Shown here: in pieces, positions 41,620 through 50,002 of the stretch | Layout: the number at the start of each line of letters is the position of its first letter | Numbering within the stretch: position 1 is the first letter of the stretch | Origin: Streptomyces monashensis | Lineage (GTDB): Bacteria; Actinomycetota; Actinomycetes; Streptomycetales; Streptomycetaceae | Assembly: GCF_001866665.1 (NCBI RefSeq) | Contig: NZ_MLYO01000009.1 | Location: 186,001-250,000, forward strand | Direction of reading: 5' to 3' | Length of the DNA: 64,000 nucleotides | Position numbers and translations under genes: made by a program | Notes under the pieces: model-generated | Seen by the model: the letters and a program-made list of their open reading frames with translations, nothing else | Database searches by the model: none | Told to the model about the DNA's origin: nothing

Positions 41620-44115
41620 TCACCATGGGGCGGACGGCGTGCCGTCAGGCTCCAGGCCGTGGGGCCAAAGCCGAGCCATATCCCGGGCGAGCGGGAGTTC
41701 CAAGTAGTGTCCGGAGTCGGCGACCTGGCGCCACATGTGCTCGGCCTCGTCGGGATCGATCCACCCTATGTGCGAGGCGGTCTGGATCATGACGATCGGG
41801 TCACCGGCGTCGGCGGCCTGCTGGTCAAGGCGTTTCGCCTCCGCCAAGTCCCCGGCCGCCGCCCGCAGAACGGCAAGGTTGCGCATCGCGAAGTAGTTGC
41901 CGACGTCGCAGGCCTGTCGGAGCCAGTACTCGGCGCCCTCCCGGTCTCCAGCCAGATCCCGCACGTTGGAGAGCCAATAACGAGCGTCGGAGTGGCCGGC
42001 GTGCGCGGCCGGCAGGAAGGCCCGCTCGGCCGCCTCCTGGTCCTTGGTATACCGAGCCCAGCCGAGCTTGAAGGCGATGACGGGGTAGCCGGCCTCGGCG
42101 GCCTGCCGTGCCAGCTGTTCGGCCCCTTCCTGGTCTCCGGCTTGCTCCCGCATCCAGGCGATCAGGAACATGGCTTGGGGGTCGTGCTCTTCAGTGGCGA
42201 GCCGGTGCCACCGCTCGACTTCGTCCTTGTCGGCGATCTCGCGCCACAGCCCAACGTACAGGGCAATGAAAAAGTCGGCTGCGGTATCGATGTCCTGCCG
42301 GTACAGGCGTTCGACGCCCGTCCAGTCCCCGGCCGCTGCTCGACGCTTGGCGAGCTCGAATACGGCCATGCTGTCGCCGGCGTCCGCGGCCCGCTGGAAA
42401 AGTCGTAACGCTTGCGTCTGGTCCCCGGACATCTCGGCATATCTGGCACGCTGGTACAGGAACGCGGGAGATCCGGTGCCGATGGCCAACTGCTGCAGGC
42501 GATCGGCAGTGTCCCGGTCTCCTGCCTCCCGCAGCCTGTGCGCGAGTTGCGACAGAACGTGTGGATCACCGGAAGCATGCCCTTCCGAGTACAGACGCCC
42601 GGCCGTGTCCCAGTCCTCGGTCAACCATGCGAACCGGGCCAGGACATCGGGGTCGCCGGTACCGCTGGCCTTGCCCCAGAGTTGGGAAGCATGGCGCAAG
42701 CGAAACCGTCGCATAGCCGCCTCCGCGAAGACGGCGAGGTGGCCGGGCGCGGTGAGGTGGTCGAGCGCGGACTGCCAGAGGGATGCCGGGGGGCACAAGC
42801 GACCGCGTTCGGAGCGAGCGTGTTGTTCAAGGTAGTCGGCGAGCTCGTAGCGAGGCTTGGGTGGTGGGGCCGTTGCAGGTTCCGAGGCTCCACGGGTGTG
42901 GTCGGAACGGGTGCGACGCAAAGGAGCCATGTTGCCGTGGACGGTACTGGTCAGCTCGACGAGGGCCTGCTCCAGCCAGTCGTCGGCGAGGGCGTAGTAC
43001 TCGGAATCGGTCAGGTAGTCCTGGGCCGCGTCTTCGAGGAAGGCGGCCGGCAGGGGGAAAACCGCGCCGAGGCGGCGGGCGTCCATCGCGGCAAGAAGGA
43101 CAGCGCGGCCGGCCGGGGAGGCGGTGCGGTAGCGGTGCAGCAGTTCGGGTGCTCCGGCCAGGAACTGGGTCACCGCACCGGCATCGGAGCGTTCCAGAGC
43201 CTGGGCGAGTTGCCGGTCGCCGTCCGCCGCCAGCCTTCGGGCGGACTCCAGCGCGGCGGTGTCGAAGGCCTCCGGCACGTTGATGTGACGGCCGGCCAGG
43301 AGCGCACGGACTTGCGGGTGTGGATCCGGGTCCTGGGGGCCGGGGCGCCGGGTGTAGGCGCGGGCGTACTCGGGCCACAGCGTGCCCAGCACCAGCACCG
43401 GGCCGCGCCCGGGATCGGTGAGCAGGCCGTACAGGGCACCGGCGATACGCTCACCGACACCCGAGCCGGCACCGAGATAGTGCTGGGCCTCGTTGAGCCA
43501 CACCACCGTGTGCGCTTCCACGTGGGCGATGCCGTCGAGTGCCGACCCGGCGCGGGTGGGATCGAAGGGGTGCCACAGCCGCCACCCCAGGGACGCGAGC
43601 GGCTGAACGGCCTCCCAGCACGCCCGGGTCTTGCCCGTCGAGGAGGAACCGACCAGCACAGCCATCGCGCTCGTGCCGGCCACCGCACGCTCGACCACCA
43701 CCGCCAGGTCCTCGTCGTGTGCGCGCCGAACATACCCGGGTAGGCGCGCAACTCCACGGGCATTTCCCATGGTTGATGGGACATCGACAGCGGGGTGGAT
43801 CTCCAGATCCAGCGGATCCCACTCGTTGATCGGCCGCCCGAGCCGACTGTGCTGCCACGCTTCTCGGCCGACCGCGTCGGCATGCAGGTCAAGCAGCTCA
43901 TCGACGTTCAGATGCAGCGCCTTCGCCAGTGCACCGACGGTCTCGGCACTCGGCGCCGGCGCCGAGTTGCTCAACGCCTGGCTGACCGTGGTACGGCCCA
44001 GGCTCGCAGCGCGTACGAGGTCTTGCTGCGAGCGCAATCTCGATGCGGCAAAGCCCTTCCTGAGCCGAGCCCGCAGCTCGGCCAGCGCCGCCGCACCCTG
44101 CACCCTGTCCGACAC
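41620..44115 (-). CDS. XRE-STAND ATPase with C-terminal Sel1/TPR-like repeats
   Basis: The 831-residue protein has three parts. An N-terminal XRE-type helix-turn-helix (about 15-75; LVRAASLGRTTVSQALS) is followed by a P-loop NTPase module with Walker A GSSSTGKT at 156-163 and a Walker B-like HTVVWLNEAQ at about 202-211, where Asn precedes Glu instead of Asp. Residues about 470-800 form 36-residue Sel1/TPR-like repeats (AGD...A..L...AA.AG pattern). This architecture resembles STAND signal transducers, in which the repeats sense a ligand and the NTPase drives oligomerisation; here the output domain would be DNA binding. It is divergent from a 68-residue membrane protein. The start ATG lies at 44115. 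Confidence 0.85.
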   Translation of the reverse strand: MSDRVQGAAALAELRARLRKGFAASRLRSQQDLVRAASLGRTTVSQALSNSAPAPSAETVGALAKALHLNVDELLDLHADAVGREAWQHSRLGRPINEWDPLDLEIHPAVDVPSTMGNARGVARLPGYVRRAHDEDLAVVVERAVAGTSAMAVLVGSSSTGKTRACWEAVQPLASLGWRLWHPFDPTRAGSALDGIAHVEAHTVVWLNEAQHYLGAGSGVGERIAGALYGLLTDPGRGPVLVLGTLWPEYARAYTRRPGPQDPDPHPQVRALLAGRHINVPEAFDTAALESARRLAADGDRQLAQALERSDAGAVTQFLAGAPELLHRYRTASPAGRAVLLAAMDARRLGAVFPLPAAFLEDAAQDYLTDSEYYALADDWLEQALVELTSTVHGNMAPLRRTRSDHTRGASEPATAPPPKPRYELADYLEQHARSERGRLCPPASLWQSALDHLTAPGHLAVFAEAAMRRFRLRHASQLWGKASGTGDPDVLARFAWLTEDWDTAGRLYSEGHASGDPHVLSQLAHRLREAGDRDTADRLQQLAIGTGSPAFLYQRARYAEMSGDQTQALRLFQRAADAGDSMAVFELAKRRAAAGDWTGVERLYRQDIDTAADFFIALYVGLWREIADKDEVERWHRLATEEHDPQAMFLIAWMREQAGDQEGAEQLARQAAEAGYPVIAFKLGWARYTKDQEAAERAFLPAAHAGHSDARYWLSNVRDLAGDREGAEYWLRQACDVGNYFAMRNLAVLRAAAGDLAEAKRLDQQAADAGDPIVMIQTASHIGWIDPDEAEHMWRQVADSGHYLELPLARDMARLWPHGLEPDGTPSAPW

Positions 44116-44167
44116 GGCCCCCTCAGCTCTCTGTACGGCTCAGCTCCCGTTCGACAGTGTTCATCAT

Positions 44168-44180
44168 CGTTCACCGAACG
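44168..44180. promoter_or_regulatory. CGTTC-ACC-GAACG inverted repeat
   Basis: A 5+3+5 perfect inverted repeat lies in the 132-bp gap between the XRE-STAND gene and the small membrane protein, with a further CGAACG half-site at 44185-44190. It is a candidate operator for the XRE domain. Confidence 0.5.
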
Positions 44181-44247
44181 GCGTCGAACGTCCATCGGTT
44201 CAACCTGTCCCTCGTCACCACCGCACACGACGAAGAGGACAACAACC

Positions 44248-44454
44248 GTGACCGACCACGCCGCCGTGATCCTGCTGAGCTGTGCACTGATCTCGCTGAT
44301 CGCAGTCCTGGTCGCGGTCACCGCCGGCTACCTCGCCCGCCGTGACCACGCGACCTGCGCCGCTGCTCTTACCCGCGGGGCCGCAGCCTTCGCCGCCACC
44401 CTGGCTCTCGCCGCCACCCTCACGGGCACACTCGCGGGTCTGCTGCATCATTGA
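44248..44454 (+). CDS. small two-helix membrane protein
   Basis: The 68-residue protein has two hydrophobic helices, about residues 5-26 (VILLSCALISLIAVLVAVTA) and 45-66 (AAFAATLALAATLTGTLAGL), joined by a basic loop (ARRDHATCAAALTRG). GTG 44248 has GAAGAGGA 8 nt upstream. Similar small proteins are common in Streptomyces accessory DNA but have no known function. Its divergent position suggests control by the XRE-STAND protein. Effector, toxin or membrane-sensor roles are all possible and none is shown. Confidence 0.7.
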   Translation: MTDHAAVILLSCALISLIAVLVAVTAGYLARRDHATCAAALTRGAAAFAATLALAATLTGTLAGLLHH

Positions 44455-44577
44455 CACCGTATGGCACGTGGTGACGAGCGCGTGACCGGTACGGAGGATC
44501 TACTCCGCGATGTTCTTTGTTCTTCCGTGCACCTCCATGCCGTCGACCGGGCGCGGCACCACCGGCCCCGACACCGC

Positions 44578-44629
44578 ACCCCGCACCGCTTCCGCCACAA
44601 TGGAAGGCGGCTGGTCGGGCTGGTAGCCC
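44578..44629 (+). repeat. 52-bp direct repeat, right copy
   Basis: This copy matches 41071-41122 at 48/52 positions in the same orientation. Its right end abuts an IS5-type transposase remnant exactly at 44629/44630. Confidence 0.85.
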
Positions 44630-44735
44630 GACAGCCCGGAGCTGCTTGCGGTACTTGTCGTGGTCATAGCCCCGGTCGGCGTAGACGGCGTCCGGTCGCC
44701 GACGGGGCCGTCCGCGTCGACCGCGCACCGGCAGG
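44630..44735 (-). mobile_element. IS5-family transposase remnant
   Basis: The minus strand encodes GRRGRPRRRPDAVYADRGYD, then HDKYRKQLRAVG. This is the DDE segment (second Asp in YADRGYD) of IS5-family transposases common in Streptomyces. The homology stops where the 52-bp repeat begins, so the rest of the element has been replaced or deleted. Confidence 0.75.
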
Positions 44736-45234
44736 TCGGAGCGGCTCAGGTGGCCACTCCGGGCATTATGGTCGGCCGGAGCGATTCCCGGACATCGGCG
44801 ATGAAGGCGCCCCTGACATCACCAAGGCGACCACCATCTGACCCTCGCAACGTCCCAGGCGCCAGGCCCCTCTCACTCAACGCGAGCGGAGCCCGACAAC
44901 GTCTTCCTGCCCGGTCAACTACGTCACGCAGAGCAGCCAACCGAAGTACTCAATGGCCAACCGAGAGGGCCCGGCTGCAGTTCCGTGACGCCTCCGGCTG
45001 CTTGAGCTGTCAGCGGCCAAGATTTTTTTCCCCGAGCACGGCCAGTTACCGGCCCCCACTGACGGCCAGTTGAAGTGGCACACGGGGAAGTTCTGTCACA
45101 GACCCTGACGCCAACTGCGGGGGCTCGGTTGCTGGTTCGGGGCGTGTCGCTTCCTGTCGGTACGAGCTTCCCGTGCCCACGCGCCCGGCATGCCGCCGAG
45201 GCGGAGGTCCGGGACGCAGGTCGCGCCGACGAGG
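44736..45234. other. decayed IS/intergenic region with repeated CGGCCA motifs
   Basis: No intact gene is present. At 45007-45099 the motif CGGCCAA/CGGCCAGTT occurs three times (45013, 45039, 45063), the first followed by a T7 run. This resembles the multiple short terminal repeats of IS21-type ends, but no istA or istB gene is seen. The identification is tentative. Confidence 0.35.
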
Positions 45235-46119
45235 TTACGAATCCTTCGTGAACGCGCTGGCGTGGTCGGCGGCCCACTGGCGAAACGTTCGCGGCGCAGT
45301 CCCGAGGATGTCGCGCACCGCCGTGGTGACGTAGGCGGGCTGTCCGACCGCCGCGCCCCACGCGGCGAGCAGCATGTCGATGACCGAGTGGGGCGCCGTG
45401 CCCTGCGACAGGTTGCGGAACTCGTCTGGCGTCATTTCCTCGAATGCGATCCTGCGCCCCAGGGCGTCGCCGATGAGGCCCACCTGCGCGGCCTGGGTCA
45501 GCGATTCGGGTCCTGTCAGGACGTAGTCCCCTGTGTATCCGTCCTGATGGAGCGTCTGTGCTGCGACGGCTGCGACGTCGCGGTCGTCGACGGGTGCCGT
45601 CTGGGCGGCGCCGTACGGCCAACGGACGACTTCGCCCGCGCGGATCGCGGGCGCCCACCAGGCCAGTGAGTTCGATGCGAGCATCCCCGGCCGGATGATC
45701 GTTGACTCGAGTCCGGTGGCCGCGATGAGTCGCTCGATGCCGGCGTGCAGGTCCGCCATGGGATTGGGCTGCTGGAAGAAGGGGTGTGGTGTCTGGTGCG
45801 GGGAGGAGAGGAAGACGACCCGCCGCACGTGGGCTGCCAGGTGCGCCACGACTTGGGCGGCGGTCTGGGGCGGAGCGGTCCAGACGAGGAGGACCGCTCC
45901 GGCGCCTTTCAATGCCGGTTCGAGCGAGTCGGGCGCGGTGAGGTCGCCGGTGAAGACCTCCACGTTCGCCGGCAGTGTCGCAGCCGCCTCCGGACGACGG
46001 GTGAGGGCGCGGACCGGCACGCCCGCGTCGAGGAGTTGGCCGATGACGGCGCGGCCGATCCGGCCCGTCGCCCCGGTCACGAGCACGGAGGAACTGTCTG
46101 TCTGGCTCATGCCACCCAT
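45235..46119 (-). CDS. NmrA-like NAD(P)-binding protein
   Basis: The product of about 294 residues has VLVTGATGRIGRAVIGQLL, an Arg pair for NADPH (RALTRRPEA) and GDLTAPDSLEPAL. A conserved middle segment (IIRPGMLASNSLAWWAPAIR) follows. It belongs to the NmrA/TMR-type atypical SDRs, some of which act as quinone reductases or redox sensors. The ATG at 46119 and another at 46110 are both possible. It is divergent from a TetR gene, with a likely shared operator, giving a simple regulator/enzyme pair. Confidence 0.88.
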   Translation of the reverse strand: MGGMSQTDSSSVLVTGATGRIGRAVIGQLLDAGVPVRALTRRPEAAATLPANVEVFTGDLTAPDSLEPALKGAGAVLLVWTAPPQTAAQVVAHLAAHVRRVVFLSSPHQTPHPFFQQPNPMADLHAGIERLIAATGLESTIIRPGMLASNSLAWWAPAIRAGEVVRWPYGAAQTAPVDDRDVAAVAAQTLHQDGYTGDYVLTGPESLTQAAQVGLIGDALGRRIAFEEMTPDEFRNLSQGTAPHSVIDMLLAAWGAAVGQPAYVTTAVRDILGTAPRTFRQWAADHASAFTKDS

Positions 46120-46126
46120 GAAAACG

Positions 46127-46154
46127 TTACTCGGTTAAAAAAGCAACCTGGTAA
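46127..46154. promoter_or_regulatory. TTACTCGGTT-N8-AACCTGGTAA operator
   Basis: The 10-bp arms match at 8 of 10 positions around an A-rich centre, exactly between the divergent NmrA-like and TetR starts. The short gap means that the site must overlap both promoters. Confidence 0.75.
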
Positions 46155-46176
46155 TGATGGATGTTATGGTGGTCAG

Positions 46177-46773
46177 ATGAGCGAGCCGACGGGTCTGCGG
46201 GCCCGCAAGAAGGAGCGGACACGCGACGCCATCGCCGACGCGGCCGTATCGCTGTTCCTGGAGCACGGCTTCGACCGCGTCTCGGTCAATGAGATCGCCG
46301 CGGCCGCCGAGATCTCCAAGCCGACCCTTTTCCGGTACTTCCCCACCAAGGAAGACCTGGTACTGCACCGGTTCGCGGACCATCAGGGCGAGGCGGCCCG
46401 CGTCGTACGTGGCCGCGAGTCCGGCATCGAGCCGGTGACAGCGCTGCGCCGGCACTTCCGGGCCGCCCTCGACCGCTACGACCCCGTCACCGGCCTCAAC
46501 GACCACCCGCAGGTGGTGGCGTTCCATCGGCTGGTGTTCTCCACACCGAGCCTGGCGGGACGACTCACGCGGTACCAGCTCGAGGACGAAGAGGCCCTGG
46601 CGGACGCCCTCGGCGAAGGCATCCAGGCACACGTGCAAGCCGCTCAGGTGCTCGCGATACAGCGGGTGCTCGCTCGGGCCAACTGGCAGAAGATCGCTGA
46701 CGGTCGAAGCGCCGGCGACGTTCACCCCGAGGCCGTGGCCGACGCCGACGAGGCATTCAACCAACTGCAGTGA
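46177..46773 (+). CDS. TetR-family repressor
   Basis: The 198-residue regulator has a helix-turn-helix (VNEIAAAAEISKPTLFRYFP) and a TetR_C-type helical domain (VVAFHRLVFSTPSLAGRLTR). ATG 46177 is the start that fits the domain; the frame is open upstream. It is divergent from the NmrA-like gene and the likely ligand of the inverted repeat at 46127-46154. Confidence 0.92.
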   Translation: MSEPTGLRARKKERTRDAIADAAVSLFLEHGFDRVSVNEIAAAAEISKPTLFRYFPTKEDLVLHRFADHQGEAARVVRGRESGIEPVTALRRHFRAALDRYDPVTGLNDHPQVVAFHRLVFSTPSLAGRLTRYQLEDEEALADALGEGIQAHVQAAQVLAIQRVLARANWQKIADGRSAGDVHPEAVADADEAFNQLQ

Positions 46774-47503
46774 CAGGCGGAGCAGGCCCTGGTTTCCCTC
46801 CGATTTTGACCCCGATCCCGTGGTCACGGAAGGTGACGGAGCTGCGGCCAGGTGACTCTCCGTCAGGTGGCCGTGGGGAATGTGACCTGGCCACCGACAA
46901 CCTCGAGAGGCGAAGTCTTGCCCACCGCAACCGGGGCATCAAGAACGGCCCCGATCGCCGCCCCGGCCTGTGGCACGCCATCCACACCGCCCCGGCCCCG
47001 GCGTTCGAGCAACCCGATGCTCGTGAGGAACCCGTAGCTCAGGCAATCGCCGCGTCCCAGGCGGCTGCGCCGGCGCCGGACACCAGCCGCCCGACGGGCG
47101 AACCGTTCGAGTCCACCGCTCATGGCACCGACGAGAAGTCCGACGCGTCGGCATCGAAGCGGGCCGCGTCGTCCGCTCCACCGCCTGCCCAGTGTCCCGC
47201 AGCGCTCCCGCTGAAAGACGTCACCCCCACGGCCGCCTCGCCCGGCGGAAGCGGGCGCCCCGCCCGTGGAGCCCTCCGGCAGCTTGTCATCGTCCACCTC
47301 AACGCCGGTCCTTGCGCGCCGCTCCGGTAGGCAGTGCTGTGACTTCCTTTCTGTGTGACCCCCACCCGGATCCGCTCCCGGACCGCGGCAGGACATGCTC
47401 GTTTCGGATGACGCGACAGCGGGGCTGGACAAGGTCAACCCTGCCCAGCCCCGCTTCGGGGCCGAACGCGCCGTGATCGGCTGCGGACCCGCATCAGCTC
47501 ACG
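46774..47503. other. 730-bp region without recognised gene
   Basis: Overlapping open frames are Pro/Ala/Arg-rich on both strands and show no family signature. A hairpin with 10-bp arms GCGGGGCTGG / CCAGCCCCGC (47419-47428 / 47445-47454) lies 50 bp beyond the stop of the minus-strand secreted-protein gene and is a plausible terminator for it. Confidence 0.4.
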
Positions 47504-47956
47504 TCAGCTGACCTTCACGGTGACGGGCGAGGAGTGGAAGGTGCCGGACTTGGTCGCCACCCGCACCTGCTCCGTACCCTTGTTGGTGAATGTCCGCCTG
47601 ATCGTGTAAGTGCCGTTCTTGTTGACGGCCGCCGTGGTCCTCAACGTGGTCCACTTGCCGTTGCGCATGCGCTGGAGCACCAGCGCGGAACCGGCCTTGA
47701 TGCCCCTGACCCGGCCCGTGAACACCACGGTGTTGCCCACCTTGACGGCCTTGCGGTTGGCCGAGACGGTGATCGAACCCATCGCGGTCGGCATCCGCGA
47801 CGGCTTCATGCTCGGCATGCCGGTGCGGGTCACGGAGGGCTTGGGGGTCGGCGTCCCGGTCGCGGCGACGGCACCGGCCGTACCGGTCGACAGCAGGGCG
47901 GCGGACAGAGCACCGGCGGCGAGCGCACGGGCGTGGCGGCTTCGGGTCTCGCTCAT
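47504..47956 (-). CDS. secreted small Ig-like beta-domain protein
   Basis: The 150-residue protein has a signal peptide (RSRHARALAAGALSAALLST, cleaved near residue 32), a Pro/Thr/Met-rich linker, and one beta-sandwich domain of about 85 residues (ITVSANRKAVKVGNTVVFTG, then VTVKVS). The pattern resembles single Ig-like or bacterial Big-type domains on surface or secreted proteins. ATG 47956 has GGAG upstream. No enzymatic motif is seen. Confidence 0.75.
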   Translation of the reverse strand: MSETRSRHARALAAGALSAALLSTGTAGAVAATGTPTPKPSVTRTGMPSMKPSRMPTAMGSITVSANRKAVKVGNTVVFTGRVRGIKAGSALVLQRMRNGKWTTLRTTAAVNKNGTYTIRRTFTNKGTEQVRVATKSGTFHSSPVTVKVS

Positions 47957-48646
47957 TGTGGGTCTCCTGGCTTCGTCTTGAGTTCCCCCCTGGGAGCGAG
48001 TCAGCCATTCGGGCGGCTCGCGAAACCAGGCTGGCCCAAGCACGGAGGACCGGCATGTCGAAGCGAGTACGTCAGCCGTTGAAACGCCCGTCGCTTCCCA
48101 TAAAGCCGCAGGTCGGCGACGCAATCTCCCACCACCCGCGGCTATCTCACGTTTACCACGCATCACTGAAATGGCGTAATTACGTTACATAGAGTAACCG
48201 TCGTGGAGTTGCTGGGATGGCCGACCTCTTGATCATGCAGCCCGGATCGAAGTCCCGCCGTTCGTGCCGTCCGCACCCCTCTGTGACAGCGTGGCGCAGG
48301 ACTTGAGCCGCTCAGTCGTCCATGTGGTGACGCAGCCAACTCGTTCGGCGAAGCGCGCGTCGGTTGCCCGGTCGCTCACAGCATCCACGCCTGGACCAAC
48401 GTTGAACCCTGCCAGGCGGCCACCGCCGCAAGGGAACTCGTCCAAGCGAACGCGTCATCCCTTCGGCGGAGATCGGTCAGGGCAATAAGCCTGCCCGGAC
48501 CGCACCTGTGCCGCAGTGCGTGCCGGTCGCTGGAGGCCACCCGTTCGGGGGTGTTTGCCGGGCGAGGGTCGGCCGCGCCGGGTTCTTCTGGTGTGGTGCC
48601 CGTCCGGCAGGCAAGAGACCGGTCGGGCCCCAGACAAGGAGAAACC
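47957..48646. other. 690-bp intergenic region with a palindromic promoter-like element
   Basis: I recognise no gene here. GTAATTAC (48176-48183) and GTTAC-ATAGA-GTAAC (48184-48198) are adjacent in an unusually AT-rich stretch, possibly a regulator site for a lost or unrecognised transcript. Confidence 0.4.
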
Positions 48647-48955
48647 GTGTCTCAGCACAGCATCAGGCAGTACAAGGACGCTCACACCGTCATCTACGGC
48701 GGCACCGGCCTGGACCGCAACGTCACCGAGGAGCAGGCCGGCCACGCGGCTGCCTGGGAGGCTACCCGGAAGCTGAAGGAGTCCGGGCAGCCGATCGACA
48801 ACCAGAGCCTGACCAACACCCTGGAGGCGCTGGCGCGCCAACAGGCCGAACGGCTCATGACCGACCTCGGCCTGGACCACCTTGACGAACAGCAGGTCAA
48901 GCGCCACGCGGCGGCCGCAGCGGCGCGCATCGCCCCGGAGTTCGCCACCGCCTGA
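48647..48955 (+). CDS. hypothetical 102-residue helical protein
   Basis: GTG 48647 has AAGGAG 5 nt upstream, and the gene is followed by a good hairpin terminator, so it is likely expressed. The sequence is hydrophilic and helix-rich (WEATRKLKESGQPIDNQSLT, then LDEQQVKRHAAAAAARIAPE) without a signal peptide or membrane segment. I do not recognise the family. Confidence 0.65.
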   Translation: MSQHSIRQYKDAHTVIYGGTGLDRNVTEEQAGHAAAWEATRKLKESGQPIDNQSLTNTLEALARQQAERLMTDLGLDHLDEQQVKRHAAAAAARIAPEFATA

Positions 48956-48967
48956 CCGCATCGGCTC

Positions 48968-48999
48968 GCCCCCTCCGGTTCTCCCTCACCGGAGGGGGC
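48968..48999 (+). terminator. hairpin after 102-residue gene
   Basis: GCCCCCTCCGG / CCGGAGGGGGC form an 11-bp perfect stem with a 10-nt loop, 13 bp after the stop codon. Confidence 0.75.
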
Positions 49000-49084
49000 C
49001 ACCGTCAACCTCCCCATGTTGTGAGGCACAGGTGAAACCTGGCGCCGCTGGCATGCTTCGGAACTGCATTCCAGGGGACACCAC

Positions 49085-49326
49085 ATGACCGTTGACACCG
49101 ACGCGTCGCCGTCGCCCCGGACCGGGACGGCACCTGCCCGGCAGTAGGCAGCCTGAATCGCTTCTTCGAGGACTCCTGCGACCGGACCCCGCACGCCGTC
49201 GCCCTCGAATGCGGAGAGCAGTGGCTGACCTGTACCGAACTGGACACCCGGGCCAACCAGATCGCCCACCGGCTGCGTGGTCTCGGCCTCGGCTCGGACA
49301 GTAGTGTGGCACCGGGCCGGACTTGA
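49085..49326 (+). pseudogene. fragment of an NRPS-type adenylation domain
   Basis: The frame ending at TGA 49324-49326 reads GSLNRFFEDSCDRTPHAVAL, then LDTRANQIAHRLRGLGLGSD. This is the start of an AMP-binding adenylation domain of the NRPS type. An ATG at 49085 with MTVDTDASPS lies one frame away, so a frameshift is likely. The similarity ends after about 60 residues; no core adenylation motif (A3-A10) or carrier domain follows. Confidence 0.7.
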
Positions 49327-49396
49327 CCAGCGCATCAGGCGCGGAGCGCCAGCCGTTTCCACGGCGCCAGACCCACGCGGCCCTGGGCGCGGGATG

Positions 49397-49966
49397 TCAC
49401 AGCCCCGGCGCACTCCAGAGCGGGAACCAGCGGCCGAGATCCTGTTCGACCCGCAGGTCGTTGCCGATCACCGTCTTCACCTGGAGCTCCATCGCGTTGT
49501 CGCGTTTTTCACCTGGCAGTGGCGAGAAGGGGTAGAAGGTTCCCCGCTTGTACAAGTACACGAGCGCGAGCCTGCGGCCCTCCGGGTTGGCGAAAGCGAC
49601 CAGAGAGCACAGCAGTTGCGGGCCGAAGCCGTTGTCCTGCAGGGCGGTGTTCACCGCGTGCAGGTCGTTGACAAGGGAGACGATGTCGTCCGGCGACTGT
49701 CGGGAGAGCAGCCAGGTGTAGCCGTAGCTGTCGCGGCTGATCTCGACCGGCGTGCCCTGGTCGGCGTTGAGCAGCGCCTGAACGTCCTGCTGGACCTGGG
49801 CGAAGGCGCCACCCTCTGCGGCAGCGAAGCACACCGAGCCGAGGCCGGTCGGAGTGAAGCCGGCTGCAGCCTGGAGGGTGATCGCGGCGGAGGGCAGGCC
49901 GAAGAGCTGGTCGAGGTCGGGTCTGACGGGCTTGGTGCGGCCGAGCAGCGCGTCGAGAAAGCCCAT
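49397..49966 (-). CDS. pspAB: PspA-associated protein PspAB
   Basis: The 189-residue protein starts MGFLDALLGRTKPVRPDLDQ and contains AGFTPTGLGSVCF and DLRVEQDLGRWFPLWSAPGL. I recognise this as actinobacterial PspAB, an accessory of the PspA membrane-stress system. It lies 36 bp downstream of htpX in the same direction, the usual htpX-pspAB pair. PspA and PspAA are not in the window. Confidence 0.88.
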   Translation of the reverse strand: MGFLDALLGRTKPVRPDLDQLFGLPSAAITLQAAAGFTPTGLGSVCFAAAEGGAFAQVQQDVQALLNADQGTPVEISRDSYGYTWLLSRQSPDDIVSLVNDLHAVNTALQDNGFGPQLLCSLVAFANPEGRRLALVYLYKRGTFYPFSPLPGEKRDNAMELQVKTVIGNDLRVEQDLGRWFPLWSAPGL

Positions 49967-50002
49967 GGCGGAGCTGTTCCTTCCTGGTCAGGGCGTCGGG
50001 CG

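Noticed and set aside
49085..49326. Evidence for a biosynthetic gene cluster
   Set aside because: Only 60 residues of an adenylation domain remain; no carrier, condensation or thioesterase domain is present.
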